Counted from the stretch's first letter, positions 12,121 through 23,399 are shown. The stretch: DNA of 64,000 nt from Rutpela maculata (GCA_936432065.2 OW386288.2:10962706-11026705), one strand, 5' to 3'. Numbers and translations: made by a program. Notes: generated by a model not told the origin, from the sequence alone.

Positions 12121-12386
12121 TGAAGAAAACATGGAAATTCATATATCGGTAAATCACTTAGAGGAAATAACTGTGACAATTATTGTAAGGCGTATAATAT
12201 AACTTTATATTATTAACATAACAAAAAAATAAAATAAACTGAAAAAAATTAATAATAATAATAATAATATTATAATTTGCTGACATTTATCTCGAAAACG
12301 GTAACAATAGTACCTGGAAAATGATAACTCCTATCCAAATATTGTTTAGGAACAAAATTGTAGAAAATTTTATTCACTTTTTGTAC

Positions 12387-12813
12387 AGAATAGTATATTG
12401 TGTATTTAGGTGTGAAAGCAATACATTTCCGAACGACAAGCATTGAAGTCCGGGAATGTGCTTTCACACCGAAGTACACATACTATTTTTTCTGAAATCA
12501 CAATCAATATTGTTGTAAATTAAGGAATTTGTATTAATGCATAACATTTCTTCATTACAATCTAACTGCAATCTAACTGCTTACTAATAAACTAAACTAA
12601 AATATACATAAAAAACCGTCCGGGAATGTTACTTTCCCGGCCTAGGCCAGGAAAGTAATATTACCGTACGGTTTTGTTGATCGTTGCTTGGCAACGGATC
12701 TTTTCCGGTCTGTTTTTCTGTTAGTTTCTTAGCAACGGACTAAAATACTGGAATTGTGCATTTTTCGATCTGAAATCGCGCCGAAAATGTAGACATTGCC
12801 GATCGATTTCAGA
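12387..12813. repeat. Palindrome unit 1 (C3) with a second inverted repeat
   Basis: The palindrome C3 (12387-12490) has arms AGGTGTGAAAGCA..CATTTCC / GGGAATGTGCTTTCACACC and outer ends AATAGTATATTGTG / CACATACTATT. A second palindrome at 12612-12677 pairs AAAACCGTCCGGGAATGTTA with TAATATTACCGTACGGTTTT. The unit ends GATCGATTTCAG and is followed at once by a diverged second copy. Confidence 0.75.
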
Positions 12814-12814
12814 A

Positions 12815-13285
12815 AATAGTATATTGTGTATTTAGGTGTGAAAGCAATACATTCCCGGACGACGATGCAAATTGTTGGCCGAGGCGCTAGCCGAGGTCAA
12901 CAAGCATCGAAGTCCGGAAATGTGCTTTCACACCGAAGTACACATACTATTTTTTCTGAAATCACAATCAATATTATTATAAATTAAGGAATTTGTATTA
13001 ATGCATAACATTTCTTCATTACAATCTAACTGCTTACTAATAAATGCAATTTTAATGTGAGTTGGTTGTCTGCGTGTATTTACTTACTGTCTAAAATATA
13101 CATAAAAAACCGTACGGGAATGTTACTTTCCCGTACGGTTTTGTTGATCGTTGCTTGGCAACGGATCTTTTCCGGTCTGTTTTGTGATAGTTTCTTAGCA
13201 ACGGACTAAAATACTGGAATTGTGCATTTTTCGATCCGAAATCGCGCCGAAAATGTAGACATTGCCGATCGATTTCAGAAAAAGT
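12815..13285. repeat. Palindrome unit 2 (C4), tandem copy of unit 1
   Basis: It repeats unit 1 in the same order. The C4 palindrome (12815-12955) has a longer loop that itself contains GGCCGAGGCGCTAGCCGAGG. The second palindrome (13106-13143) is cleaner here: ACCGTACGGGAATGTTA / CTTTCCCGTACGGT. Both units end with TTGCTTGGCAACGGATC and CATTGCCGATCGATTTCAG. Confidence 0.75.
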
Positions 13286-13629
13286 ATTTTTCCATCTTTT
13301 TTAGTTTTTGTGTTAAATGACCAAAACAATATTTGCAATTTTTTTTAAACGGACCCCATTTTGAAAGTAAAGCCAGTTTTTTTTGGGACATGTCTTAAAT
13401 TGTTCCTTAGGCTTTAATCTTTATGAAAAACATTGTCCCCAAGGATTGGGAGGTGCACGGACAGTTAGGGTGGACTCCCATAGTATCACGTTTTATATTA
13501 AATTTTATATTTTATTTTAAGAGCCGAATAATTTATCTGGAAAATGGTAACTCCTATCCAAATACTGTATAGGAGTAAAATTGTAGAAAATTTCATGCAC
13601 TTTGTTTTTGTGCAGAAAGTTTTTCTCCA

Positions 13630-14370
13630 CCTCGCAAAAATGAAGAGTATATTGCATTTGATCGGCACATTTCTAAAACCGGGAATATCGCTCGTAGAGA
13701 AAAGAAATTTCATATCATTGTGTTAGTAAACGAATTCTGAACAACTTTCAAAATGTCCGTCTGTCCGTCCGTCACGTTTCTTGTAAGCACGATAACTTAA
13801 GAAAGACAAGTCCGATTGTATTGAGATTCGGAAAGTAAGTTAGTGTTAGCTAGAAGAAGAACCTTATTGTTTTTGAAGAAAATCAATCAGTAAATAAGAA
13901 AGTTATTAATCATTTAATTAAAAAAAAATTATTTTCCTAATTTTGTGTGGCTTGCAATAAAATAGAAATCTTGCGAAATGTTATCTCCATAATATATTTT
14001 TTTTGTTTATGCATTTTACTAATATATATTTTATAATAATATATCAAATGCGTTGAAATATGATTCTCGAAAGATATATATATTCCAGACATCCAATTCT
14101 TGTAGTAATCTGTGATGGTGCAGTGGCTAAAGTTTTATCTGGCAATCCAAAGGTCTTGTGTTCAAATCCCCGACAGGTTGGATGTTTTTTTTTTCAATTT
14201 TTTTTTCATATATTTTTTTTCACAACAATACAAAGTTGATTTCACAAAATTCAAGCTGTCCAAAAATTAACATTATTTACAAGAAAACTGCGAAGAGTAT
14301 CCTATAGAATGTGTAACAATTATATAAAAAGCTCAGTAAATTGGCGACGAGTACCTACGTTTTTAGCTTG
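13630..14370 (-). repeat. Family B repeat, copy B2 (reversed)
   Basis: Reading the minus strand from 14370 gives GCTAAAAACGTA, ACTCTTCGCAGTTTTCTTG, the tRNA-like block, the AT-rich middle, GTGACGGACGGACAGACGGA, the GATCAAATGCAATATACTC end and a GAAGAGTAT-type terminal stem. The same order is seen in B1. Confidence 0.7.
14108..14185 (+). repeat. tRNA-like block in family B (B2)
   Basis: GATGGTGCAGTGGCTAAAG resembles a pol III A box and TGTTCAAATCCC a B box, about 40 bases apart. No acceptor stem forms, so it is a tRNA-derived promoter-like block and not a tRNA gene. Equivalent blocks lie at 1953-1995 (split), 24640-24716 (minus) and, in another element, 25697-25768. Confidence 0.55.
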
Positions 14371-14689
14371 TCTAGTTTTTGTGCTAAATGACAAAAACAA
14401 TATTTGCAATTTTTTTTTAAACGGACCCCATTTTGAAAGTGCAGCCAATGTCTAAAATTGTTCCTTAGGCTTTAATCTTTATGAAAAACATTGTCTCCAA
14501 AGATCGGGGAGGGGGGGGGGACGCACGGACACTTAGGGTGGGCTCCCGTAGTATTATCCATATGAAAAATCTGTATAAATCGTTGATTTTCGATATTACT
14601 AAAGTAGTTAAAAATTGAAATGGGACGTCTTGAAATCTCCTTAGGATTTGGACTATTGTATCTTCTGAAGAAACTTCTGAATGAAAGGG

Positions 14690-14990
14690 ATTAGATTACT
14701 GAAGCTTGCTTGAAACCACTTGAAAATATACTTCTCATCATGTTCTTCCCATTCATAATCAGTTGGCAAAGACAAATTTGGCGTATGAAGATATGCATGA
14801 CTTCACAATTGAGCAATGTAAGAAGTTGCTGTTTCAATTCTGTCTTACACGGAGGTAACATTGATCCTTCGAAACTCTGGTCAATTTTCAAGACATCTTC
14901 TTTCTGATTGACATTATACGCCTTCATGAAAGCAGCTACGCGTACGAGATTAATATTCTTAATTCTTTTAGAACCGTTCATATCATATCA
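14690..14990 (-). pseudogene. TGCD-family element protein, C-terminal part (E3), split by a LINE
   Basis: The minus strand reads MNGSKRIKNINLVRVAAFMK, then SFEGSMLPPCKTELKQQLLT. After a frameshift it reads SHAYLHTPNLSLPTDYEWEE and YIFKWFQ. This continues the protein at 17951-18330 once the LINE (14997-17949) is removed (..FSILEEFVY + NGSKRIKN..). It belongs with the proteins at 20382-21495 and 50547-52755, but it is frameshifted and interrupted. Confidence 0.6.
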
Positions 14991-14996
14991 TATCAT

Positions 14997-16762
14997 AAAA
15001 CTTTTGTAAATAAAAATTTAAAAATAAATTGGTTTAGTGATAACCTACGAAGTATGAGAGATACTCTCCACTTTCTGATTGATGTTTCAAAAACAAGGGC
15101 CTCTCCCGAACTTACAACAACTATCAAAGATTTTAGGGCTAAATATAGGCAGGCAATACAAGAGGCCAAGATTAAAGCAAACGATAACTTTATAAATAAT
15201 TCCTCTAATACTTCCAAATCCATGTGGCAAGTAGTGAAAATGTATAACAATAAATCTAAAAAGGATACACCTACAAATTTATCTCCCGAGGATTTTAATA
15301 GTTTCTTCGTAACTGAAGTTGAAAACATTATAAATGGGCTGCCAGATGCAGTTAAGACTAGTGTAGAATACTTACAACAAAAAGACTCAGACAGCATTAA
15401 TACTAACAGTGTTATTGAACAGTTTGAATTCACAGAACTAACATACATAGAGGTCAGAGATATTATTCTAAGCTTAACAAATAAAGAAAGCAGGGATATC
15501 TATGGTTTAAATACCAAAATAATCAAAAGCATAGCTAACTACATTTATATACCATTAACAAAACTGTTAAATGCATGCCTAAAAGAGGGAGTGTTCCCAA
15601 CTTGTCAAAAAATTTCTCGTGTGGTGCCAATACACAAGAAGGGATCAACAGACGTATTAGGAAACTTTAGACCTATTTCAATAATACCTATTTTCGGGAA
15701 AATATTCGAAAAAGCCCTAAAAAAACGAATTACCGAATATTTCGAAAATTTCAAACTGTTTAACCTACGACAGTTTGGTTTCCGAAAGTCATATTCTACA
15801 GTTATGGCTATACAATGCCTCACTGACATTATAAATCAAGGCTACGCGGAAGGTGGGCATACCGCGTCTCTGTTCTGTGATCTGTCAAAGGCATTTGACT
15901 GTGTCTCCCCTAGCATTTTACTTGAAAAACTGTTACACTACAAGTTTAGCACAAAGAGCATAAAGCTAGTCAAGTCTTACCTAGAAAATAGAACCCAGCT
16001 TGTAACTGTAGACAGAATAAATTCTAACGTAGTGCCCGTAAGTTATGGCGTACCACAGGGATCAGTGCTATTCCTGATATACATAAATGACCTAGGTCGT
16101 ACTGATCCTAGCACTGATGTAATATTGTTTGCAGACGACACAACCGTTGTGAGAACCAACAATAACTTAAATGTTTTGCAGTCAGTGCTGAGGGAGTCGC
16201 AGTCAGGTATAACTGATTGGTTTACAGCAAACCAGTTAAAGTTAAATAATGACAAGATACAAAAAGTTATATTCTCCTTACGAGACATAAGTTCAGTTAT
16301 TAATTCCGAATGTGTTCGCTTTCTTGGCGTATACCTTGATCCAAAGATGACATGGTCCCATCACACAGACTACATAGCAAAAAAATTAACCACTAATATA
16401 TATCTTCTACGTAATCTTTCAAAAACTGTTTCACAGCCTGTACTATGCACTGCTTATATGGGGGCATGCAGGCTTCAGCGGCAAGAATATTTGCGCTACA
16501 GAGACGGGCCATAAGAATAATAGATGGACTAAAATATCGGGATGAGTGTGGACCCAGTTTTGCTAAATTCAATATTTTAACAGTACCTTGTTTATATTTA
16601 TATCAGTGCCTTGTTCACGTAAAAACCAATGAGAGCAGTTACACTCGACACAGTATCCTACACACTCATGGAACAAGAAAAAATCAAAATATTCAGTTGA
16701 ATTTCCACAGACTTACAAAGACAAGAAACGGAGCCAATTATTATGGTTTACATGTAAAATGA
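14997..16762 (+). pseudogene. LINE reverse transcriptase (ORF2 C-terminal two thirds), broken
   Basis: This is a reverse transcriptase of a jockey-type non-LTR element. RT signatures in order are VVPIHKKGSTDVLGNFRPIS, QFGFRKSYST, LFCDLSKAFDCVS (motif A), YGVPQGSVLFLIYINDL (motif B, apparently missing about four residues after GSVL), VILFADDTT (catalytic FADD) and RFLGVYLDPKMTW. The frame breaks near 16440-16500: one frame ends at 16514, and the continuation ASAARIFALQRRAIRII...TRNGANYYGLHVK runs in another frame to 16762. The endonuclease is missing through 5' truncation. It is not functional. Confidence 0.85.
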
Positions 16763-16920
16763 CGTATATTTTAAATAACAGCTAGTTTTATAGAAATATT
16801 GTTTGTGACATGTACATTGTGTTATGTTAACAAACATTATTTTGTTTTATAAACCATTTTACCATTGTATTTTGTATTTTGACGTGTGTAAACACTTTTG
16901 TGTATTTAACACCAATAAAT

Positions 16921-17949
16921 TATTCTTATTCTTATTCTTATTCTTATTCTTATTCTTATTCTTATTCTTATTCTTATTCTTATTCTTATTCTTATTCTTA
17001 TTCTTATTCTTATTCTTATTCTTATTCTTATTCTTATTCTTATTCTTATTCTTATTCTTATTCTTATTCTTATTCTTATTCTTATTCTTATTCTTATTCT
17101 TATTCTTATTCTTATTCTTATTCTTATTCTTATTCTTATTCTTATTCTTATTCTTATTCTTATTCTTATTCTTATTCTTATTCTTATTCTTATTCTTATT
17201 CTTATTCTTATTCTTATTCTTATTCTTATTCTTATTCTTATTCTTATTCTTATTCTTATTCTTATTCTTATTCTTATTCTTATTCTTATTCTTATTCTTA
17301 TTCTTATTCTTATTCTTATTCTTATTCTTATTCTTATTCTTATTCTTATTCTTATTCTTATTCTTATTCTTATTCTTATTCTTATTCTTATTCTTATTCT
17401 TATTCTTATTCTTATTCTTATTCTTATTCTTATTCTTATTCTTATTCTTATTCTTATTCTTATTCTTATTCTTATTCTTATTCTTATTCTTATTCTTATT
17501 CTTATTCTTATTCTTATTCTTATTCTTATTCTTATTCTTATTCTTATTCTTATTCTTATTCTTATTCTTATTCTTATTCTTATTCTTATTCTTATTCTTA
17601 TTCTTATTCTTATTCTTATTCTTATTCTTATTCTTATTCTTATTCTTATTCTTATTCTTATTCTTATTCTTATTCTTATTCTTATTCTTATTCTTATTCT
17701 TATTCTTATTCTTATTCTTATTCTTATTCTTATTCTTATTCTTATTCTTATTCTTATTCTTATTCTTATTCTTATTCTTATTCTTATTCTTATTCTTATT
17801 CTTATTCTTATTCTTATTCTTATTCTTATTCTTATTCTTATTCTTATTCTTATTCTTATTCTTATTCTTATTCTTATTCTTATTCTTATTCTTATTCTTA
17901 TTCTTATTCTTATTCTTATTCTTATTCTTATTCTTATTCTTATTCTTAT
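16921..17949 (+). repeat. Perfect (TATTCT)n microsatellite, 171 units
   Basis: I counted 171 uninterrupted TATTCT units (16921-17946) plus three bases, with no variant unit. It grows directly from the 3' end of the LINE. Because one reverse frame alone contains stops, several long artificial open frames (alternating Asn-Lys, Arg-Ile, Phe-Leu, Ser-Tyr) arise and should not be annotated. Confidence 0.95.
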
Positions 17950-17950
17950 G

Positions 17951-18330
17951 ATAAACAAATTCCTCCAGAATACTAAAATTCTCATCCAAATTTTCAGGTG
18001 CGTGCTGAGAAATGTCAATGAAAGCGTGTATATACGACGGACATTTCCGTAATAATTCTAGCGGTTTGTCTTTCCGTTTCCTATAAAAAGCTGAATTGAA
18101 GTCACAGCTGGTTAAGGCGTGAAAACCTGGGAGTGCTAGACACAACTGCTGAGCTAATTTCTCATATATTATATTAACGTCAACGTATCGTTGATTGTTT
18201 TCAGTACCAGTGAGAATTCCTATATGTAAATTTCTTCGAAGGGCAGGAATGTTCCCGAGCATGATTAATTCCGGGTAAAAGCGATATATTGACTAAAACT
18301 CCTAAAAATACTTCGTTACTATTTGTGCAT
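17951..18330 (-). pseudogene. TGCD-family element protein, central part (E3)
   Basis: The minus strand reads MLGNIPALRRNLHIGI, YVDVNIIYEKLAQQL, LPGFHALTSCDFNSAFYRKR, KDKPLELLRK and SILEEFVY, then runs into the microsatellite. The HALTSCDF motif corresponds to H(A/S)FTGCDT in the copies at 20850-21107 and 51604-52755, with Gly changed to Ser. The N-terminal part is decayed. The rest of the protein is at 14690-14990. Confidence 0.65.
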
Positions 18331-19729
18331 AATATGATTATCTAATATTTCATACAAATATGATTTTCTTTCAAGTTCCATATGAGAAAAACGATATCAG
18401 CAGGCATGAAATAGAGTATTTCATAAGTTTGCACTGAGAGAAACTTAAAATTGATCATCAGGTGGTTAAAAAAAATGAAATAATACGTTAGCTAGGGCAT
18501 TACAGATACCGCGCGTGGTGAGCGCCTGGTCGCTGCGGTACACTTAAAAGGCCTAGCTGACAGGTTTTGTCCCATGGTATTGTCAGCTGACTCTTTTTAA
18601 TTGTTTCTTTATATCGTAAACTATCATATAAATAAATTTCAGCTTTGTTGAATTTTCAAGTGTTTTTCATACAAATTAACAACCTTCGCTCCTTACCCTA
18701 TGCAACTGACCCTTGTTTTCTTCATTTATATTACATAAATAAACTATTTATAGTTTTGTAACTTTGTTGGATTGACGCAAAAAAAAATTACCAAATGCGC
18801 AGCTACCACGGTCTTAATCTCTATGATTGAAGTAGTTGACACCCGATTCTTCGATAAGCAATGAAAAAACAACCTGTACTGAAAAAATGAGCTCTGCTGA
18901 AATGATGTAATAAGATTTGACGCTATCCCCCAGACTATAATATACCAGCGGCTTTCGTTATTCGTACATACAATTATCAGAATTTTAACTTGCTTTCTTT
19001 TTCTCGCAAGTAGTATACGTGAAATTCGTAATATTTCAGAGCATCTAAGACATAATATTTAGAGTCGTATCAGTGATTGGAGATATGATACAATTTAAAA
19101 TCTTCTTTGAAAATCAAGCGAAGCGAGTGAGGCGGTGCGACAATCAGAGCTCGATTAGTATGTATAGAGCGAGGTGCGCGCAATTATCCTTTTGCACCTT
19201 CTATACAATTGGCATGGCCATCTTGATGTGGCACGTGTTCGTGATATGCACACTCCAATTAGCCTACCTGAAAGCCCGTTTAAAAGGAGATTTTACGTTA
19301 AATCAGAGCTGAAATGAATTTCGTTCAACTAAACTACCTCTAGCTTTAATTTCGAATTGGATTTTATAAATTAAGGACGTACGAGGCTAAAAAGTAATCT
19401 GAATGGCGGCGGTCACGCAATTAGATTTCTATTAAAATTATATGCCAGGGAAGTTTTTCTTTTTTTGTCGAGCATTGTGTCTTTAATGTGAGTGAGTGGC
19501 ATAGCTAGTTTTATCCAAGAGGGGATGTCGACGGCCTATTGCTAGTTCAAGCATTTTAATTCTTTCTTTCAAATAGGTACAGACTAATAATACTAAATAT
19601 ATTTTTTTCCAGCAGCTGTAGCCCAGTCGCCAAGGATTTCAACCTGAAAAAAAAAAATGGCCAAAATGCATGAAAATTTGGATGATGGTAGATTAATGCT
19701 TGTTAAAAGAGTTAGTTTGCATGCAATAT
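18331..19729. other. No recognisable gene
   Basis: The stretch is AT-rich. An open frame at 19073-19312 has no recognisable domain and overlaps a segment (AGCGAAGCGAGTGAGGCGG) that looks repeat-derived. Confidence 0.5.
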
Positions 19730-21900
19730 ACAGGGTGTTTCATTTATAAGTCATCGGGCTATTATCTAGAAATGTAATACAATATTTAAAATTTACAAAT
19801 GGCGTATCATTAATACCAAAAATGTCAGTAAATAAACAAAGTTAGAATTTTTCATTCACAGTGCACAGAGATGCCACTGCAGTGCTAAATTATTTTTAAA
19901 TTGCTGTAACCTAGCAACATAATTCATGTGATTAAGGAGTAAATTATATGAATAAACTTGATTATACGGTAAATTTTGTAAGAGCGTCGTTTTGGAGCCA
20001 CATGATTTTTTTTCTTCATTATTTACTATGTAACTTTTTTGTTAATAATTTTAGAACAACGGTCATTTAAAACTTTTGTTTTATTAAATAAATACTCCCT
20101 ATATAGCTTAGTCAATAAAGGTGTAGAGTGCGTGAGCAGGGACCTAAGCGATTCCTTTAGAAAGTTGTTCAGGGTGCTTAGGGAGTGAACATACTGAAAG
20201 TCCTGACGTCTAGGAGGTGAGCCGGAGGAGAGGGGGCACAAAGAAAGTCCCAATTTTGGTTTTTTCGCTTATATCTGGAAAACGGTGCATCGCAGGGAAA
20301 AATTTCCTTATACCAAATGGAAGCTCATGAAAGTCTCTACAACTTTCATTTTATATGCTTTTTTCGAATTCGCGACCGTTTTCAAGATACACGCTCCGAA
20401 AAAGTGAAAATTTTCGAAAAACAGATTTTTACCTCATCCTCAGTGGTGGAAGGTTCTTGCTGAAGGGGCTCTACGTCGTCTTTATCGTCGTCCTCGTCAT
20501 AAACAGGCAGCGGCGAAATATCGTTTTCAGAAGGACTTCCGGTGCTGGTGAATCTTCTGTTGTAATTGGCACCAGGGTGTCTCCTACATGTTTCCACCCC
20601 CACTCTTGAGGGGGCAGCTCATTCCCGAGCCACTGCTGCACTTGATGGTAGGTGCGCCGGCAATGCTGTTTAGTTGCGCTCTCAGTTGGTGGGAGGAAGC
20701 TGATGTTAGGCTTAATATTTGTCACTGACCTCTTGAATGACTGGAAGCGGTACTGGTTGAGGGAGGACTGTCTTGCTGGTGCCCCATACCATTTGTGGAA
20801 GCAAATCTTCCCAGCCTCTTCAACCTCGCCTTGAGTGGAGAAGGGGTTGTTAAAGAATCACTGCCGCTTCCTTGATGATTTCTAACTTTAAATACAATTT
20901 GCTTTTTCTTAAAGTTGAAGATGTTGTGTCGCAGCCGGTAAATGAATGTAAGAACAGGATGTGTTCAAATCCATGCTGCTGTATCTCTTGGGTGGACATT
21001 GTTTTGGTTTTCCCTCGGCCGGGTTTCAGCAGTAAGATGTTTTGGGTGGGAGAAGTGGAAGCTATCAAAAGGACAGCGAGGTCCACATCCTCACCAACGA
21101 CAGCCACAGAACTGTGAGTGGGTTGTTACACAGCAGTCTTCACGATAAGGACTTCAGCATCATCCTTGGCCTGGAGAGTCTGTATCCCATTCTCCTGAAG
21201 CTTTATCTGTAGTAAGAAGATAAACTGGCTTGTTGGTAGAATTGGACAACAAATCTTCTCTTGTTTCACAGGTATCGATGTTTTCCATGTGGTATAAGAA
21301 AAATGAGGTGATATATCCATCACAAATGGTGGCAACGGAGGCATCTTTTTGGCAAATTACTCTGTGCAGTAGGAATCCTTCGTCTACTACTATGTTCATC
21401 TCAAACAGTTGAACAGCATTATCGGTAGGCTCGAACATGGTGTACAGGACAGATTTGGTTGTCTTCCTCATCTCACTTTCATTGAACAGTGCCAAGGGAA
21501 TGTTTGATGAAAAATGTGAGGTATAAGTTTTTTAGGTTATTTTCGCGATTTACAAAAAAGTGGGTATCATAGAGTCAAACGTATGTCTAATTCATGTTTA
21601 GCACGTCGAAATACATAGAGATCACCCAATGGAGTTCCAGGAACAGACCCACTTTTTATTTTGTATGTCTCTGTTGTTAATAAAAATTTTATAGAGGTTT
21701 TCAAGACAAAAAAATTAAGAAAATGGACCATATAGCTGCATAATGGCTAACTTTTACAAAATTTACTATGCAATCTGAATTATTCATAATTTATTACTTA
21801 ATCATATGAATCATATGCCATCGAAAAGTAATTTAGCACCCCAGCGCCATCTCCATGTACTGCGAAGTGAACTGCAGTTATTTACTGCATTCCTTGGTGT
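19730..21900 (-). mobile_element. TGCD-family element with inverted repeats (E1)
   Basis: The left arm at about 19825-20000 (AGTAAATAA.., GTGCTAAATTA, ATGTGATTAAG, GGTAAATTTTGTAA) is matched in inverse at about 21745-21890 (CAGTAAATAA, GGTGCTAAATTAC, ATGATTAAGTAATAAATTAT, AGTAAATTTTGTAAAAG). Between them the minus strand carries a broken TGCD-family ORF. The left end near 19730 reads TACAGGGTGTTTCATT. The right terminus is not clear. Confidence 0.6.
20382..21495 (-). pseudogene. TGCD-family protein (putative FEN1/PIN-like nuclease), broken
   Basis: Minus-strand fragments in order are: 21495-21160 (NIVVDEGFLLHRVICQKDAS, then SGEWDTD); about 21200-21126 (GIQTLQAKDDAEVLIVKTAV); 21107-20850 (AVVGEDVDLAVLLIAS, FLHSFTGCDTTSSTLRKSK); and 20725-20471 (SATKQHCRRTYHQVQQWLG, LPPQEWGWKHVGDTLVPIT, SPAPEVLLKTIF). 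The three acidic sites DDA(E), GEDVD and TGCD keep the order seen in the copy at 50547-52755. Several frameshifts separate the pieces and the final Cys-rich tail is not readable. The function is not established. The nuclease idea is inference from acidic-residue spacing. Confidence 0.65.
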
Positions 21901-22109
21901 CAATCATGCGCCTTTTACAATATAATGGAACCCAACAATAATATAATGGAACCTCTTCGAGATTCGACGTCCAATTGAGGTAAAATTTTGCATGCACGTG
22001 TAGTTCTGATGACAATACAATATTATGGTACTAAAAATTTTAGTGCAATATTATCGTACCTAACAATAATTTAGGTTAAACCGCAACCAAAAATTTAAAA
22101 ATAAAATAA

Positions 22110-22345
22110 AATAAAAAACTTTTCAAAAACAAGCTTTTATTGTTATTTAGGTGTACTAAAACGAAAAAAATAAAAATAAGAAAAATTAATTGTCGTAAAA
22201 GCGAATAAAAAAAATACTGCCTGCATGAACTTCTTGTGCGCGACAAGCTTTTAAGACAATTAATTTTTTCTTATTTTTATTTCTTTAGTTTTGGTACAAC
22301 TAAATAATAATAAAAGCTTGTTTTTAAAAAGTTTTTTTTTGCATT
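22110..22345. mobile_element. Hairpin element, about 235 bp
   Basis: The arms AAAAACAAGCTTTTATTGTTA.. and ..TAATAATAAAAGCTTGTTTTT pair over roughly 85 bases, with GAAAAATTAATTGTC / GACAATTAATTTTTTC nearer the centre. It is non-coding and looks like a foldback MITE. Confidence 0.75.
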
Positions 22346-22758
22346 TAATCTAAATTACCGATATCTGAACTACGACGGAAACAAAGTCTGGTGAATTACA
22401 TCAAGTTCGGTTGCCAGCCACTAAGCAATCTTACCCGGAATGGGAAAATTCTTAGTGAGATCAGATGGACACCAATGATTTGAACAATGTTCTTTGTTGT
22501 AATAAGAGAAGATGCGGTACATCAGGGCAGATACCATTGCGTATGAGAGCTCCGAACTTAATGTATTTTTAGTTGGTTTCCCTTTGCTGTATGGTACTCC
22601 TGACAGCATCATGCTATCTGTCGTGGTTAACTAGTAAGCGTGCGGTTCCAGCTTTATTTTGTATATTGTTTCCATTACAGTACGACAACTATATTAAAAA
22701 ATATATATATATCCGACCATTAAACAATTACACAGCCACACAAAAGAAAATTAAAAGT
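22346..22758. other. Unrecognised minus-strand ORF fragment
   Basis: The minus strand at 22612-22421 is open (GVPYSKGKPTKNTLSSELSY, CSNHWCPSD). The composition looks protein-like rather than random, but I do not recognise it. It may be part of a decayed element protein. Low confidence. Confidence 0.25.
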
Positions 22759-23196
22759 GCTATGCAAACGACCAAAATATAGTATTTCTATGTATTTTGG
22801 GCCGCTGAATACGAATTCGATGTTGAAATCCCCACAGCAAATCACCAGAATTTTCTAACCTCAAAAAAAGCTTAAAATCGTCAATATTGTGAAAAAAGAA
22901 AAGAAACACTTATGCAAATGACTAAAATATTGTATGAATTTTGAAGTGCTGAATATGGAATCAATGCCGGAATTCCCCTAGAAAATTACCAGAATTTTCT
23001 AAACTCAAAGAATTAAAATCTACAATATTGTAAAAAAAAAGAAAATAAATACCTATGAAAACGTCTAAAATATTGTATACCCGTGTAATTTGAGACGGTG
23101 AATGCGAACTTGATTTCCCCTTGCAAATCACCAGAATTTTCTAACGTCAAAATAACCTTTAAATATAAAATATTGTCAAAAAAATGAAAGAAGGCC
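22759..23196. repeat. Tandem repeat, three units of about 146 bp
   Basis: Units start TATGCAAACGACCAAAATAT at 22759, with variants at 22911 and 23054 and a fourth partial start at 23197. Each contains AAATCACCAGAATTTTCTAA and a GTGAATGCGAA-like segment. Spacings are 152, 143 and 143. Confidence 0.8.
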
Positions 23197-23399
23197 TATG
23201 CAAACGACCACATCTTAACACTTGTAGTAGTAATTCAAGATACCTTTTAAAGTTTTTAAAAACTTTGAGAGACTTTGGGTGTCAAAAAATTAAAGATCTT
23301 ATTCCTTTTTGTGGTAAAGAACCCTTTTACTATCAAAAGTTCTATGCAGTGGATTTCGCGCTCGATTGACTCTTTTTTTTTGACTTCTCGTTTTAACGT

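Larger units (their letters stand above)
12280..13495 (+). repeat. Family D repeat (D3) interrupted by duplicated palindromes
   Basis: The D sequence runs to about 12387, is broken by the palindrome units at 12387-13285, then resumes (CCATCTTTTTTAGTTTTTGT) and ends near TTAGGGTGGACTCCCATAGT. The D2 copy at 13520-14560 gives the same order without the palindromes, which supports an insertion. Confidence 0.65.
13520..14560 (+). repeat. Family D repeat (D2) split by family B copy B2
   Basis: D sequence occupies 13520-13628 and resumes at about 14365 (AGTTTTTGTGCTAAATGACA), ending near CACTTAGGGTGGGCTCC. The intervening block is family B. A run of ten or more G lies at about 14510-14520. Confidence 0.6.
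14997..17949 (+). mobile_element. 5'-truncated jockey-type LINE with a hexanucleotide tail
   Basis: The ORF2 body begins in mid-protein (NKNLKINWFSDNLR) at the insertion point, so the endonuclease domain is absent. The 3' UTR follows the RT ORF and ends CACCAATAAAT, directly continued by the TATTCT array. It is inserted within a minus-strand TGCD-family ORF. Confidence 0.85.

Noticed and set aside
14108..14185. tRNA gene
   Set aside because: A- and B-box-like sequences are present, but no acceptor stem or anticodon arm folds, and the block recurs inside an interspersed repeat.
16824..18262. Very long open frames of alternating Phe-Leu, Ser-Tyr, Asn-Lys and Arg-Ile
   Set aside because: They are translations of a perfect TATTCT microsatellite. 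Only the ends (17951-18262, minus) contain real protein sequence, which belongs to a decayed element ORF.
19073..19312. Possible membrane protein ORF of 79 codons
   Set aside because: The hydrophobic stretch is short, the frame overlaps repeat-like sequence, and nothing supports expression.
22759..23196. CRISPR-like array
   Set aside because: The units are long (about 146 bp), diverged and directly tandem, without unique spacers, and the genome is eukaryotic.
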